Below, piece after piece: positions 1 to 8,685 of a DNA stretch of 64,000 nt (the stretch's first letter is position 1; each line of letters begins with the position of its first letter). Under the pieces are notes generated by a model. The model was not told the origin of the DNA and did not search any database. It saw only the letters and a program-made list of their open reading frames with translations. The position numbers and the translations under genes are program-made. This DNA is from Roseomonas mucosa ATCC BAA-692 (GTDB taxonomy: Bacteria > Pseudomonadota > Alphaproteobacteria > Acetobacterales > Acetobacteraceae): NCBI RefSeq assembly GCF_000622225.1, contig NZ_JHWD01000017.1, positions 1-64,000 of the forward strand. Direction: 5' to 3'.

Positions 1-733
1 CCGAGCGTCCGGCGCGGAAGATCTCCGCCGGCGAGCCTTCCTCCTCGACCAGCCCCTGGTGCAGGAAGACGACACGCGAGGAGACGTCACGCGCGAAGCC
101 CATCTCATGCGTGACCACCAGCATGGTGCGCCCTTCCTCCGCCAGGGAGCGCATGACGCGCAGGACCTCACCCACCAGCTCCGGATCGAGGGCCGAGGTC
201 GGTTCGTCGAAGAGCATCACCTCCGGCCGCTGCGCCAGGGCGCGGGCGATGGCGGCGCGCTGCTGCTGACCACCGGAAAGATGCGCCGGGTAGTGGTCGC
301 GCTTGTCGGCGATGCCGACGCGTGCCAGCAGTGCTTCCGCTTCCGCGACGCATTCGGCACGCGGGCGCTTCTGCACATGGACCGGCACTTCGATCAGGTT
401 CTCCAGCACCGTGCGGTGGGACCAGAGGTTGAAGCTCTGGAAAACCATGCCGATGCGCGTGCGCAGGCGGTTCACCTGCCGCATATCCACGGGCCGCGTG
501 CCGTGCCGCGTGTGGCGCAGGGCAATGGCCTCGCCCGTGATGCTGACCTCGCCGCTGTCGGGCACTTCCAGCATGTTGATGCAGCGGAGCATGGTGGACT
601 TGCCGGAACCGGAGGAGCCGAGGATCGACAGCACCTCGCCCCGCCGGGCCTCCAGCGAGATGCCCTTCAGCACCTCCAGCGGGCCGAAGCTCTTGCGCAA
701 ATCCCGCAGCCTGACGACGGGCGCGTCGCTCAT
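1..733 (-). CDS. Amino acid ABC transporter ATP-binding protein (HisP/OccP type), C-terminus cut by window edge
   Basis: This is the ATPase of a polar/basic amino acid importer; it hydrolyses ATP on the cytoplasmic face of the two permeases encoded just upstream. Reading the minus strand from ATG at 733 gives [16 protein letters not shown], Walker [10 protein letters not shown], the family insert with [18 protein letters not shown], the signature LSGGQQQR, Walker [15 protein letters not shown] and the H-loop [12 protein letters not shown]. The frame stays open to base 1, so about 244 residues are present and only the last few are missing. Its start overlaps the permease stop in an ATGA, implying translational coupling. 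The spacing before the Q-loop fits the HisP/OccP/ArgT branch rather than branched-chain transporters. The true substrate (His, Arg, Lys or an opine) cannot be read from the ATPase, and no periplasmic binding protein is visible next to it. Confidence 0.93.
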   Translation of the reverse strand, partial: MSDAPVVRLRDLRKSFGPLEVLKGISLEARRGEVLSILGSSGSGKSTMLRCINMLEVPDSGEVSITGEAIALRHTRHGTRPVDMRQVNRLRTRIGMVFQSFNLWSHRTVLENLIEVPVHVQKRPRAECVAEAEALLARVGIADKRDHYPAHLSGGQQQRAAIARALAQRPEVMLFDEPTSALDPELVGEVLRVMRSLAEEGRTMLVVTHEMGFARDVSSRVVFLHQGLVEEEGSPAEIFRAGRS

Positions 734-1461
734 GCGGTCCCTCCCTTTCCGATGGCCGCCGCCAGGGCCGGGGGCCGCCCGGGGTCCAGCCGGCGCTCCA
801 GGGCATGGACGAGGCGCGTCAGCACGAAGTTGATGACGAGGTAGATGGCCCCGGCCACGGCGAAGACCTCGACCGTGCGGTAGCTCTGCGCGATCAGCTT
901 CGCCGCGATACCGGTGATCTCCATCAGCGTGATGATCGAGGCCAGCGAGGTGGCCTTCACCATCAGGATCAGCTCGTTGCCATAGGTCGGCAGGGCCTGG
1001 CGCAGCGCCAGCGGCAGCACCACGCGCCGCAGCAGCAGCCAGCGCCCCATTCCGGCGGCGCGTGCGGCCTCCATTTGCTCGCGCTGCACCGAGGCGAGGC
1101 CGCCCCGGATGATCTCCCCGCCATAGGCGGCGGTGTTCAGGGTCAGCGCGATCACCGCGCACCAGGTGGGATCGCGCAGCACGGGCCAGAGAAAGGACGT
1201 GCGTATCTCGCGGAACTGGCTGAGGCCGTAATAGATGAGGAAAAGCTGCACCAGCAGCGGCGTGCCGCGGAAGACGAAGATGTAGAAGCGCGCCGGCCAG
1301 TCCAGCCAGCGCAGGCCGGACCGCCGCATCGCCGCCAGCAGCAGCGCCAGCACGGCGCCGAGGGCGACCGAACTCGCTGCCAGTTGCAGCGTCAGCGGCA
1401 CCCCGGCCAGCAGGCGCAGGAAGGTGTCGGCAAGGAAGGGAAGATCGAGGGACAGGTCCAT
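730..1461 (-). CDS. Amino acid ABC transporter permease (HisM/OccM type)
   Basis: Inner-membrane permease of 243 residues for a polar amino acid importer of the HisMQ family. It begins [20 protein letters not shown] and has several hydrophobic helices. The binding-protein-dependent transport signature lies in the second half, around [31 protein letters not shown], where the EAA loop contacts the ATPase. The motif [16 protein letters not shown] is typical of the family. It is the middle gene of a three-gene operon: its start shares one base with the upstream permease stop (TGATG), and its own stop overlaps the ATPase start. Length is normal for the family. Substrate is not determined. Confidence 0.93.
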   Translation of the reverse strand: MDLSLDLPFLADTFLRLLAGVPLTLQLAASSVALGAVLALLLAAMRRSGLRWLDWPARFYIFVFRGTPLLVQLFLIYYGLSQFREIRTSFLWPVLRDPTWCAVIALTLNTAAYGGEIIRGGLASVQREQMEAARAAGMGRWLLLRRVVLPLALRQALPTYGNELILMVKATSLASIITLMEITGIAAKLIAQSYRTVEVFAVAGAIYLVINFVLTRLVHALERRLDPGRPPALAAAIGKGGTA

Positions 1462-2180
1462 CAGCCTCTCCTCAGCCCACGCAGGGCGTGCCGCTCAGCC
1501 CGCCGCAATCCCCAGCCGGAGAGCGAGGAGATGACGAGATAGAGGATCGCCGCCCCCAGAAAGAAGCTGAAGGGCTGGCGCGTCGAGCCCGCGCCGATCT
1601 GCGCCTGGCGCATCAGCTCCACCACGCCGGTGACGGAGATCAGGGCGGTGTCCTTCAGCACGATCTGCCAGACATTCCCCAGCCCCGGCAGGGCATGGCG
1701 CAGCACCAGCGGCGCCACGATGCGGCGCAGGCGCAGCAGCCGCGGCATGCCGGCGGCAAGGGCGGCCTCGATCTCGCCGGCCGGCACGGCGCGGAAGGCA
1801 CCGCGCAGCACCTCGGTGTGATAGGCGCCGCAGATCACGCCCACCGCCAGCGTGCCGGCGAGGAAGCCGGGCAGGCTGAAGAACCCCCCGGCGCCAAGGA
1901 GATGCGCGAGCGGCGTCAGGATGGCGGAGGAGCCGAAATAGAAGAGGTAGATCACCAACAGCTCGGGGATGCCGCGCAGCATCGTCGTGTAGGCATCCGC
2001 CAGCGTCCGCAGCAGCCTTCCGCCGCCGAGCTTGGCCCAGGCGCCCAGCGCCCCGATGGCCAGCCCCACCAGAAAGCCGGACAGGGCGACGGCGAGCGTC
2101 ACCAGGGCGGCCAGCAGCATGGCGGCGCCCCAGCCCTGTGGGCCGAATCCCATCAGATCGAGGAAGCCCGGCGGGTTCAT
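1461..2180 (-). CDS. Amino acid ABC transporter permease (HisQ/OccQ type)
   Basis: Second permease subunit (239 residues) of the polar amino acid importer, expected to pair with the downstream HisM-like subunit. I chose ATG at 2180 ([13 protein letters not shown]) rather than an in-frame start 14 codons further out, because a purine-rich ribosome site (GGGGGACAGGAA) sits just before 2180 and the extension is not family-like. The family segment [18 protein letters not shown] and the EAA loop [30 protein letters not shown] are present. It is the first gene of the operon. The substrate-binding protein normally found in such operons is absent in this stretch. Confidence 0.92.
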   Translation of the reverse strand: MNPPGFLDLMGFGPQGWGAAMLLAALVTLAVALSGFLVGLAIGALGAWAKLGGGRLLRTLADAYTTMLRGIPELLVIYLFYFGSSAILTPLAHLLGAGGFFSLPGFLAGTLAVGVICGAYHTEVLRGAFRAVPAGEIEAALAAGMPRLLRLRRIVAPLVLRHALPGLGNVWQIVLKDTALISVTGVVELMRQAQIGAGSTRQPFSFFLGAAILYLVISSLSGWGLRRAERHALRGLRRG

Positions 2181-2268
2181 GCGGTTCCTGTCCCCCTGCC
2201 GCCCTGTCGCAGCAAGGACCATGCCGCCGGGGAGCGGACAGGCTGGCTTCCGCCCCTGCCGGCCGTGC

Positions 2269-2364
2269 TCAGGCGATCCGCTCCAGATCCTCCCGCCGCA
2301 CCGGATGCAGTGGCGCCTCCCCGATCAGGAAGCGCTCGATCCCGGTGAGGCCGAGCGCGGTCAT
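2269..2364 (-). pseudogene. Short coding-like tail, possible gene remnant
   Basis: A minus-strand frame ending in TGA at 2269-2271 reads MTALGLTGIERFLIGEAP and on to LERIA. From the ATG, nearly every third position is G or C, as in the real genes around it. The open frame continues upstream toward 2420, but codon use there quickly loses this bias. It looks like the last 30-40 codons of a gene whose front is gone. I do not recognise the family. A genuine small protein is possible. Confidence 0.25.
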
Positions 2365-2419
2365 GCGCCAGGGCTTGTTGCCGGAACGGCGTGGACCCTC
2401 ATCATCGGCTGCCCCCGTA

Positions 2420-3238
2420 TCACCACCAATGCTTCCGCTCCGCCGATCGCAGGGCGCTTTCCAGATCGGGCAGGTCCTGGTGCCAGAGCCGCTCCCATTC
2501 CAGGCTCAGCAGCCCGGCATAGCCATCCGCGCGCAGAGCGGCCATCAGCGCCTCCATGGGGAATTCCCCTTCGCCCGGCAGGACGTAGCTGTAGCCGAAG
2601 CGTTCGCTCGGCCGCGAAACGCTGTCCTTCACATGGATATGCGCGACATGCGAGCGAAGCATCCGCCACGCCTCGACCGGATGTGCGCCGCCCTTGCGCC
2701 AGGTGTGATGGGAATCCCAGAGGATCAGGCACCCCGGCTCCATCTCCAGGAAACGGCGCAGCGTCGCGGGATCGGCCAGCGCGTCATGCGTCTCGACGGC
2801 GATCTCCACGTGCCAGCCCCGCTCCCGCCGCAGGTGCCGCCACCAGGACAGCGTCTCCCGCGCCTCCTCCAGCCCCGCCGGATCCCCGATGCGGCCGCCG
2901 TCGAAGACGCGCAGGCTGTCCACGCCCATCGCCTCGGCCCAGGGCAAAAAGCGCAGGAAGGCGTCACGGTCCCCAGGTCCGTTGCCGATCAGGCGCAGCG
3001 AGGTGCCGATGGCCGCCACCCGTACCGGTGCCTCCGCCAGCCGTGCCGCGAGGCGCTCCGGACTGCCATAGCGCCGCTCGAACAGGCCGGGCAGTTCCAC
3101 CGCGCCCTCCAGCGCGCGCAGTTCCACACAAGGAATGCCGTGCCGTGCCGCGAGGGCCAGCACATCCTCCAGCGCCAGCTCCGCGCAGCCCAGCGTGGAA
3201 AAGGCGCGCCGCATCGCGGCTTTTCCGGGTGCCGTCAT
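2420..3238 (-). CDS. Sugar phosphate isomerase/epimerase (AP endonuclease 2 fold)
   Basis: A 272-residue TIM-barrel protein of the xylose isomerase-like superfamily, which includes metal-dependent isomerases, epimerases and dehydratases of small polyols. Supporting pieces are ALEDVLALAARHGIPCVELRA near the N-terminus, VEIAVETHDALADPATL (strand-end Glu and His), CLILWDSHHTWRKG (Asp-His pair), HVAHIHVKDSV (His-x-His-x-Lys) and the final LSLEWERLWHQDLPD (Glu). These are the usual metal ligands. A second in-frame ATG eight codons in (MRRAFSTLGCAEL) is an equally good start. The gene stands alone between the amino acid transporter and the cobalamin transport operon, so context does not give a substrate. 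Confidence 0.85.
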   Translation of the reverse strand: MTAPGKAAMRRAFSTLGCAELALEDVLALAARHGIPCVELRALEGAVELPGLFERRYGSPERLAARLAEAPVRVAAIGTSLRLIGNGPGDRDAFLRFLPWAEAMGVDSLRVFDGGRIGDPAGLEEARETLSWWRHLRRERGWHVEIAVETHDALADPATLRRFLEMEPGCLILWDSHHTWRKGGAHPVEAWRMLRSHVAHIHVKDSVSRPSERFGYSYVLPGEGEFPMEALMAALRADGYAGLLSLEWERLWHQDLPDLESALRSAERKHWW

Positions 3239-3418
3239 GGCCGGGGCGATGCCCGGTTCGCCAAGGGGCGCCCCGCATCCTCAGGCTCGCCGCAAGGCAG
3301 GAGCCGGAAGGCGGACAGCACACCGCGCCGGGTGATGCAGGATGCCTGCATGACGTTCTCCCTCACGGTTCTGACCGTCTTCTCCCCGGGCCGATGCCCG
3401 GCGCGGCCGCCTCCGCCG

Positions 3419-3438
3419 AGGTAACCGTAGGGTTACCT
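3419..3438. promoter_or_regulatory. Perfect 20-base inverted repeat, possible operator
   Basis: AGGTAACCGTAGGGTTACCT has two perfect 8-base arms around a 4-base centre. It lies 181 bases upstream of the isomerase start (3238) and 43 bases past the btuD stop (3481). No T-run follows on either strand, so a protein-binding site fits better than an intrinsic terminator. The cognate regulator is unknown. Confidence 0.45.
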
Positions 3439-3480
3439 CCTGGCCTGGTCAATGAAACCCGGGCCGCCCGCGCCCCGCTC

Positions 3481-4245
3481 CTATCCTGGCCGGAACTGCA
3501 CCAGCAGCCGCCCGTGCAGGGCCGAGACCCCCACCTGCGCCCGCACGCCGAAGACCGCCTCGATGCGCTCCTCGGTCAGCACAGTCTCCGGCGTCCCGGC
3601 GGCGACCACGCGGCCGCCCTGCATCAGCGCCACCTCGTCGCAGTACATGGCGGCGAGGTTCAGGTCGTGCAGCGCCACGATGCTGGTCACCGGTAGGCGC
3701 GCCACCAGCCGCAGCAGTTCAAGCTGGTGCTTGATATCCAGATGGTTGGTCGGCTCGTCCAGCAGCAGCTCGGTCGGGGCCTGGGCCAGGGCGCGGGCGA
3801 TCTGCGCGCGCTGGCGCTCGCCGCCGGAGAGGGTCTGCCAGCGCTGTTCGCGCAGCGCCTCCAGCCCCACCTGCCGCAGGGCCGCGCTGACGGCCGCCTC
3901 GTCGGCCTCCGTCCAGCCGGAAAGCGGGCCGCGATGCGGCACGCGGCCGAGCCGCACCACGTCGAGCACGGTGACCGGCGCCTCGGTCACCGCATGCTGC
4001 TCGACGAAGGCGGCGCGCCGGGCGATGGCGGCGCGCGAAAGCCGGGCGATGTCCTCGCCGCCCAGCGTCACCACCCCGCTCGCCGTGCGGCGCAGCCCGG
4101 CCAGCAGGCGCAGCAGGCTGGACTTGCCGGAGCCGTTGGGGCCGAGCAGCCCCAGCATGCGCCCTGGCCGTGCGGCCAGCGTCACGCCATCCACGATCAT
4201 GCGCCGCCCGCTGCCCCAGGAGACACGCTCCGCTGCGACACTCAT
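3481..4245 (-). CDS. btuD: Cobalamin/iron-siderophore type ABC transporter ATP-binding protein (BtuD/FecE)
   Basis: ATPase (254 residues) of a FecCD-type importer, expected on the cytoplasmic side of the BtuC-like permease. Visible motifs are Walker A GPNGSGKSS, Q-loop FVEQHAVTE, signature LSGGERQRAQIARALAQ, Walker B ELLLDEPTNHLDI and H-loop SIVALHDLNLAAMYCDE. The last two are characteristic of the iron chelate/B12 branch. It is the third gene of a btuF-btuC-btuD order, but an intergenic repeat of about 240 bases separates it from btuC. The upstream cobalamin riboswitch is the main reason to call a corrinoid rather than a siderophore substrate. Confidence 0.87.
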   Translation of the reverse strand: MSVAAERVSWGSGRRMIVDGVTLAARPGRMLGLLGPNGSGKSSLLRLLAGLRRTASGVVTLGGEDIARLSRAAIARRAAFVEQHAVTEAPVTVLDVVRLGRVPHRGPLSGWTEADEAAVSAALRQVGLEALREQRWQTLSGGERQRAQIARALAQAPTELLLDEPTNHLDIKHQLELLRLVARLPVTSIVALHDLNLAAMYCDEVALMQGGRVVAAGTPETVLTEERIEAVFGVRAQVGVSALHGRLLVQFRPG

Positions 4246-4267
4246 GGGCGTGGCGCCCGTGTCCGGC

Positions 4268-4507
4268 CCCGGGGGAGGCGCCGGGTGGCAAGGTCAGCCT
4301 GCCGCCCGATCCCGCAGGGCAGGCGGATCAGTGGGGCTCCCGGAAAGAAAGGAAACACCGTCTCCGCGCCGACGGCACCCGCAGTCGCCGGAGAGCCAGG
4401 CTCTCCGGCGCGATGCGGCCGCCGCGAGCGCCAACGAACCGGGTCCAGGGCCCGCAGGGTCCTGGTGGATAGGGGGTCCGGGGGAAAGGCGAAGCCTTCC
4501 CCCCGGG
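4268..4507 (+). repeat. Dispersed intergenic element, copy A (left end shortened)
   Basis: This copy shares with those at 24849, 28268 and 44433 the order: GGCTCCCG/GAAAGAAAGG block, the hairpin GCCGGAGAGCC-AGGCTCTCCGGC, CGCCAACGAA, GGGTCCAGGG, and a right end AGGGGGTCCGGGGGAAAGGC followed by its own complement. The left terminal hairpin is incomplete. It fills the gap between btuC and btuD. Confidence 0.8.
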
Positions 4508-4541
4508 GGGCGCGACGTTCAAGCATGAGGCACCCCCCGCC

Positions 4542-5618
4542 TCACACCGAACGCCGGGACCGGCAGAGGATCACGGCGAAGGCCGGGGCGCCGAACAGGG
4601 CCGTCACCACGCCGATCGGCAGGGTCTGCTGCGGCACCAGGATGCGCGAGAGGATATCGGCCAGCACCGCCAGGATCGCGCCCATGATCAGCGAGGCCGG
4701 CAGCAGCCGCGCGTGGGAGGGGCCGACCAGGAAGCGCGCTGCGTGCGGCACCACCAGCCCGACGAAGCCCACCGTGCCGGTGATGCTGACCAGCACCGCG
4801 GTCATCGCCGCCGTCACCGCGAAGAGCAGGGCGCGCACCCGGCCCACCGGGATGCCCAGCGTCATCGCCGCATCGGCGCCGAAGGTGAAGGCATCCAGCG
4901 CCCGGGCCTGGAACAGGCAGACGAGGCTCGCCACCAGCACGGTGGGCGCGGCGAGAGCGAGGTCGGGCCAGCGCACGCCGCTGAGGTTGCCGAGCAGCCA
5001 GAACATGACGCCGCGCGCCTGTTCAGCATTCGCGGCGGTGGTGACGACATAGGCGGTGATGGCGTTGAAGAGCTGCGAGGCGACGACGCCGGCCAGGATC
5101 ACCCGCTCCGCCCCGCCGCCGGAGGCCCTGGCCAGGGCGGCCACGGCCAGCAGCGCGGCGAGCGCGCCGAAGAAGGCGCCGCCGGAGAGCGAGACCAGCC
5201 CGCCGCCCAGACCGAGCACCACCACCATCACGGCGCCGGTCGAGGCGCCGGCGGAGATGCCCAGCACATAGGGCTCGGCCAGCGGGTTGCGCAGCAGCGC
5301 CTGCAGCACCGCCCCCGCCACCGCCAGCCCGCCGCCCAGGCAGGCCGCCATCAGGGCGCGGCTGAGCCGGTAGTCCCAGATCACCCCCTCCTGGATGCGG
5401 CTGACCGCGTAGCCCGCGCCGAGGAGCCGGTTGGCCAGCGTCTTGAGCGTGGTGGCGAGGGGGACCGGCATCTCGCCCACCGAGACGGCCAGGGCGATGC
5501 AGAGGCCGAGCAGCAGCAGTGCCAGCAGGGCCAGCGCCAGCCGGGCGGCCCGGCCGGTGGCGCCGGGCCGGGCCGTCACCAGGCCGCGGATCGCCGGCTG
5601 GGCGGCCTCCAGCGGCAT
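4542..5618 (-). CDS. btuC: FecCD-family ABC permease (BtuC-like)
   Basis: Inner-membrane permease (358 residues from ATG 5618) of the BtuC/FecCD family, forming the translocation path for corrinoids or iron chelates. Family segments seen are YRLSRALMAACLGGGLAVAG, ALLRNPLAEPYVLGISAGAS (the hallmark NPLAxPxxLGxxxGA), FWLLGNLSGVRWPDL, TGTVGFVGLVVPHAARFLVG (hallmark GFxGLxxPHxxR) and the C-terminal LPIGVVTALFGAPAFAVIL. About ten hydrophobic stretches are present. A GTG at 5642 is also in frame and would overlap the btuF stop as GTGA, so coupling from that start is possible. It sits between btuF and repeat copy A. Confidence 0.9.
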   Translation of the reverse strand: MPLEAAQPAIRGLVTARPGATGRAARLALALLALLLLGLCIALAVSVGEMPVPLATTLKTLANRLLGAGYAVSRIQEGVIWDYRLSRALMAACLGGGLAVAGAVLQALLRNPLAEPYVLGISAGASTGAVMVVVLGLGGGLVSLSGGAFFGALAALLAVAALARASGGGAERVILAGVVASQLFNAITAYVVTTAANAEQARGVMFWLLGNLSGVRWPDLALAAPTVLVASLVCLFQARALDAFTFGADAAMTLGIPVGRVRALLFAVTAAMTAVLVSITGTVGFVGLVVPHAARFLVGPSHARLLPASLIMGAILAVLADILSRILVPQQTLPIGVVTALFGAPAFAVILCRSRRSV

Positions 5619-5638
5619 TCCGTCGCTGGCCAGGCCAC

Positions 5639-6754
5639 TCACGGCTTCGTCCCGCTTCCCTGGGCCGGGCTCCGGTCGGCCGGGATCTGCTTCTCCAGGT
5701 CCTGGATGCCCCTGGCCACGGCCTCGATGCCGTCGATGGTGCGCAGCGTCGGGTTCATCGACTGTGCGCCCACCACCACGAAGCGCCGCGCCCGCACCGC
5801 CGGCATCTGGCTGGCGACCGGGTCCGCCTCCAGGAACTGGCGCTTGACGTTCACGTCGTCGGCGGGGAAGCGGCGGCGCGTCATCTCGCCCATCACGATC
5901 ACCGAGGGGTTGGCGGTGGCGATGGCCTCCCAGCTCACGGTCGGCCATTCCTCGGTCGTCTGGATGACGTTGCGCAGGCCCAGCAGCCGCGCGATGTAGC
6001 CCGGCGCGCCATTGGTGCCGGCGACGAAGGCATCGCCCTTCACGTCGCGGCTGGAGAACCAGAAGACCACCGGCAGGCCCTGTGCCCGCACCGAGGCGAC
6101 CGCCGCCACCGCGTCGGCCTCGCGCTTCCTGAGCTGCGCCACCAGCGCGGCGCCGCGGTCCTGTACGTCGAAGATCGCGGCGAGGTCCTGGATCTCCTGG
6201 TAGAGCAGCTCCATCGTGTAGGGCTGGCTCCGCACCCCGTCGCCGCTGCCGGAATTGTCCTTGCCCGTGCAATCCGAGGGCGAGATGTAGGTGGGGATGC
6301 CGAGGTCGGTGAACTGCTCCCGCCGCCCGACCCGCCCGCGCGGCCCGACATGCCATTCGAGCTGTACGGTGACGAGGTCAGGCTCCTTGCCCACCACGGA
6401 TTCGAAGCTCGGGTCATTGTCCGCGAGGCGGGGGACGCGGGCGTTCTCCTCGGCGAATTGCGACAGCACCGGCTCCACCCAGAGCGCGGTGCCGGCGATC
6501 CGGTCGCCAAGGCCGAGGGCGTAGAGGATCTCCGTCTCCGACTGGCCGATGGAGACCACCCGCCGCGGCGCCTTCGGGAAGGTGAGGTCGAGGCCGCAGT
6601 TGCGGATGTGCAGCGGATAGCGGGTCGGCTCCGCCGCCGGCCGCGCCATGGCGCCGGATAGCATGAGGCCCGCACCGAGGGCGAGGCCGGCGAGGCGCAA
6701 CAGCCTGCCCCGTCGCGGAAGGGCCAGGGCCGAAAGCATCGGAAGGGACGGCAT
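5639..6754 (-). CDS. btuF: ABC transporter substrate-binding protein, cobalamin/iron-chelate type (BtuF-like)
   Basis: Periplasmic binding protein (371 residues). The N-terminus is basic, then hydrophobic (RRGRLLRLAGLALGAGLMLSGAMARPAAE), consistent with a signal peptide. The mature part has the class III binding-protein pattern: PRRVVSIGQSETEILYALGLGDRIAGT, PSFESVVGKEPDLVTV, PVVFWFSSRD, and WPTVSWEAIATANPSVIVMGE. Length suits the BtuF/FecB family. It is the first gene after the cobalamin riboswitch, beginning about 50 bases past the aptamer, which argues for corrinoid binding. No TonB-dependent outer-membrane receptor (BtuB) is in the window. Confidence 0.85.
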   Translation of the reverse strand: MPSLPMLSALALPRRGRLLRLAGLALGAGLMLSGAMARPAAEPTRYPLHIRNCGLDLTFPKAPRRVVSIGQSETEILYALGLGDRIAGTALWVEPVLSQFAEENARVPRLADNDPSFESVVGKEPDLVTVQLEWHVGPRGRVGRREQFTDLGIPTYISPSDCTGKDNSGSGDGVRSQPYTMELLYQEIQDLAAIFDVQDRGAALVAQLRKREADAVAAVASVRAQGLPVVFWFSSRDVKGDAFVAGTNGAPGYIARLLGLRNVIQTTEEWPTVSWEAIATANPSVIVMGEMTRRRFPADDVNVKRQFLEADPVASQMPAVRARRFVVVGAQSMNPTLRTIDGIEAVARGIQDLEKQIPADRSPAQGSGTKP

Positions 6755-6757
6755 GGA

Positions 6758-7477
6758 TCAGGCTCCCGCCTCCGGAGCACCCCGCCCGGCGGCCTGGTGA
6801 AGCGACGACGGCAGGTCTCCTGGCTCGCGGCTTCCGGTCGTGGCGCGGGGCGCCATGCCGGCTTCGCGGGCCCTGTCTTCCCGGGCCCCGGCCTCCATGG
6901 AGGACGCGGGCTCAGTGACCCGCTCTGCCGCCTCCGGAAGGGGCGGCAGGGCGGACGGGCCAGCGGGGGACCGCTGACAGTTGCGGGGGCAGCGGCCGAC
7001 TTGCTCCCGGGCGCGGGGCCCGGCCGGAGCGCACGGCCTTCCCTTTTCACCCGCTCGCGCGGGACCGTCGACGGGCGAACCTAGCCCGCGCGGGGGCCGG
7101 CGGGCAAGGCGGCGCCGCGCCGCCCGCGGCGCGCGATCCCCCGCCCCGCCGCGCAGCACCGGCACGGCGGCAAGGACATGTGGCAGGGCCATGCCGTGGC
7201 GCTGGCGGTGGGCGGCATCGAAGGCCGCGCGCTCCAGCGCCTCGCAGCGGTCGAGATGGCGCAGCAGCAGCCGTTCCGCCCGTTCCGAGGAGGCATGGCG
7301 CCGCCGCCACAGGCGCCAGAGGAGATGCGCGTTCACCGCCCAGGCGTCATAGGCATGGTCCTGCATCCGCCGCCGCACGGCGGGCGGCAGGGCGTCGAAG
7401 CAGGCCCATTCGTCGCCCTCCCAGCGGCGCCAGACCGCTTCCCGGACGGTGTTGTCGTTTCCCGGCACGCCGCTCAC
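6758..7477 (-). CDS. DUF6525-like protein whose frame runs on through the riboswitch
   Basis: A minus-strand frame starts at GTG 7477, overlapping the CobW stop as GTGA, and reads [35 protein letters not shown], then [18 protein letters not shown] and a helical stretch to about residue 110. This front part resembles the DUF6525 proteins found beside zinc genes (recognised from memory, moderate certainty). After that the frame stays open through the whole cobalamin riboswitch and stops only at 6758-6760, three bases before btuF. The second half is therefore probably not protein sequence under selection. The stop may have been lost, there may be a frameshift near 7090-7140, or the tail is tolerated. 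No function is known. Confidence 0.5.
   Translation of the reverse strand: MSGVPGNDNTVREAVWRRWEGDEWACFDALPPAVRRRMQDHAYDAWAVNAHLLWRLWRRRHASSERAERLLLRHLDRCEALERAAFDAAHRQRHGMALPHVLAAVPVLRGGAGDRAPRAARRRLARRPPRGLGSPVDGPARAGEKGRPCAPAGPRAREQVGRCPRNCQRSPAGPSALPPLPEAAERVTEPASSMEAGAREDRAREAGMAPRATTGSREPGDLPSSLHQAAGRGAPEAGA
6805..7060 (-). promoter_or_regulatory. Cobalamin riboswitch
   Basis: On the minus strand the conserved blocks occur in the right order: GGTGAAAAGGGAA, then GCCGCTGCCCCCGCAACTGT, then GGTCACTGAGCCCG, then GGGAAGACAGGG, and finally the B12 box GCGAGCCAGGAGACCTGCC (6809-6828). This is the classic AdoCbl aptamer layout. It precedes btuF by about 50 bases, so it most likely lowers btuFCD expression when cobalamin is plentiful. 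The span is judged by eye. Confidence 0.93.
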
Positions 7478-8685
7478 CCCCAGGCCGGGAAAGGGTCCGG
7501 CAACCGGGCCCAGGCGCGCGGTCCACCCCGCATCTCCGCCCCGGTCAGCAGGCAGGCATCGAGCTGCCGGCGCAGCGCCGCCTCGTCCATCCCGGCACCG
7601 ATGAAGACCACCTCCTGCCGCCGGTCCCCGAAGGGCTCCCGCCACTGGGCGCGGATGCCGTCCCGCCATTGCGGATCGTCCGGCCAGCGCGAGTGGTCCA
7701 CCGCCGCGAACCAGTAGCCCGCCGCCTCATGCCGCCCGACCTGCCCGGCGAGCTGCCAGGAGCCGGCCCAGTCCATGCGCGTGGCCAGCCAGAAGAAGCC
7801 CTTGGCCCGCACCACCCCTGACAGGTCGGATTCGATGAACGCCTTCCACCGCGCCGGGTGCAGCGGCTGCCGCGCCCGCCAGACGAAGGAGCGGATGCCG
7901 AACTCCTCGCTTTCCGGCAGGTGCCCGCCCGCCAGGGCCTGGGCCCAGCCCGCCGCGCGCTGCGCCCGGGCGAAGTCGAAGCGCCCCGTGCCCAGCACCT
8001 CGGACAGCGCGACGCGGCCGTGGTCGGCGGCGATGATGGCGGCCCCGGGGTTGAAGGTGGCGAGCAGCACGGCCAGCCGCTCCCGCTCCGCCACGTCCAT
8101 GCGGTCTATCTTGTTGATCACCAGCACGTCGGCGAACTCGACCTGCTCCACCAGCAGGTCCACCAGCAGCCGGTCGTCCTCCTCGCCCGCCACCTCCCCC
8201 CGGGCGCGCAGCGTGTCGGCGGAGCCGTAGTCGCGCAGGAAGGCCGGGCCATCGACCACGGTCACCATCGTGTCCAGCCGCGCCAGGTCGCCCAGGCTGC
8301 GCCCCGCCTCGTCGCGGAAGTCGAAGGTCGCCGCCACCGGCATGGGCTCGGCGATGCCGGTGCTCTCGATCACCAGCGCGTCGAAGTGCCCTTCCCGCGC
8401 CAAGCGGGCGACCTCCACCATCAGGTCCTCGCGCAGGGTGCAGCAGATGCAGCCATTGCTCATCTCCACCAGCTTCTCGCTGGTGCGGGTCAGCACGCCC
8501 TCCGCCGAGGGCGCGCCGGCGACCAGCGCGGCGTCGATGTTCACCTCGCTCATGTCGTTGACGATGACGGCGACGCGCTGGCCCTCGCGGTTGGCGAGGA
8601 TGTGGTTCAGCAGCGTCGTCTTGCCCGCGCCCAGGAAGCCGGAGAGCACGGTGACGGGGAGACGGGTGTCAGAGGGCATGGTCAT
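7474..8685 (-). CDS. CobW/COG0523-family GTPase, probable zinc metallochaperone (ZigA-like)
   Basis: G3E GTPase of about 403 residues. It shows Walker [10 protein letters not shown], Switch region [12 protein letters not shown], the metal-binding CxCC within [22 protein letters not shown] (Walker B region) and the guanine-specificity motif NKID. The C-terminal CobW_C domain begins near [19 protein letters not shown]0523 proteins deliver metals under scarcity; the neighbouring DUF1826 gene and a Zur-like box point to zinc rather than cobalt. Two ATGs lie close together (8685 MTMPSD and 8679 MPSD), both inside the end of DUF1826, so the genes overlap by 11-17 bases. A longer open frame upstream of these is only the shadow of DUF1826. 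Confidence 0.9.
   Translation of the reverse strand: MTMPSDTRLPVTVLSGFLGAGKTTLLNHILANREGQRVAVIVNDMSEVNIDAALVAGAPSAEGVLTRTSEKLVEMSNGCICCTLREDLMVEVARLAREGHFDALVIESTGIAEPMPVAATFDFRDEAGRSLGDLARLDTMVTVVDGPAFLRDYGSADTLRARGEVAGEEDDRLLVDLLVEQVEFADVLVINKIDRMDVAERERLAVLLATFNPGAAIIAADHGRVALSEVLGTGRFDFARAQRAAGWAQALAGGHLPESEEFGIRSFVWRARQPLHPARWKAFIESDLSGVVRAKGFFWLATRMDWAGSWQLAGQVGRHEAAGYWFAAVDHSRWPDDPQWRDGIRAQWREPFGDRRQEVVFIGAGMDEAALRRQLDACLLTGAEMRGGPRAWARLPDPFPAWG

Noticed and set aside
3419-3438. Intrinsic terminator for btuD
   Set aside because: The stem is short and neither strand has a T-run after it, so an operator is the better reading.
4542-6356. A 604-codon frame suggesting a BtuF-BtuC fusion
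   Set aside because: Only the part from about 5642 downward is the permease. The front half is an out-of-frame reading of btuF, which has its own complete frame.
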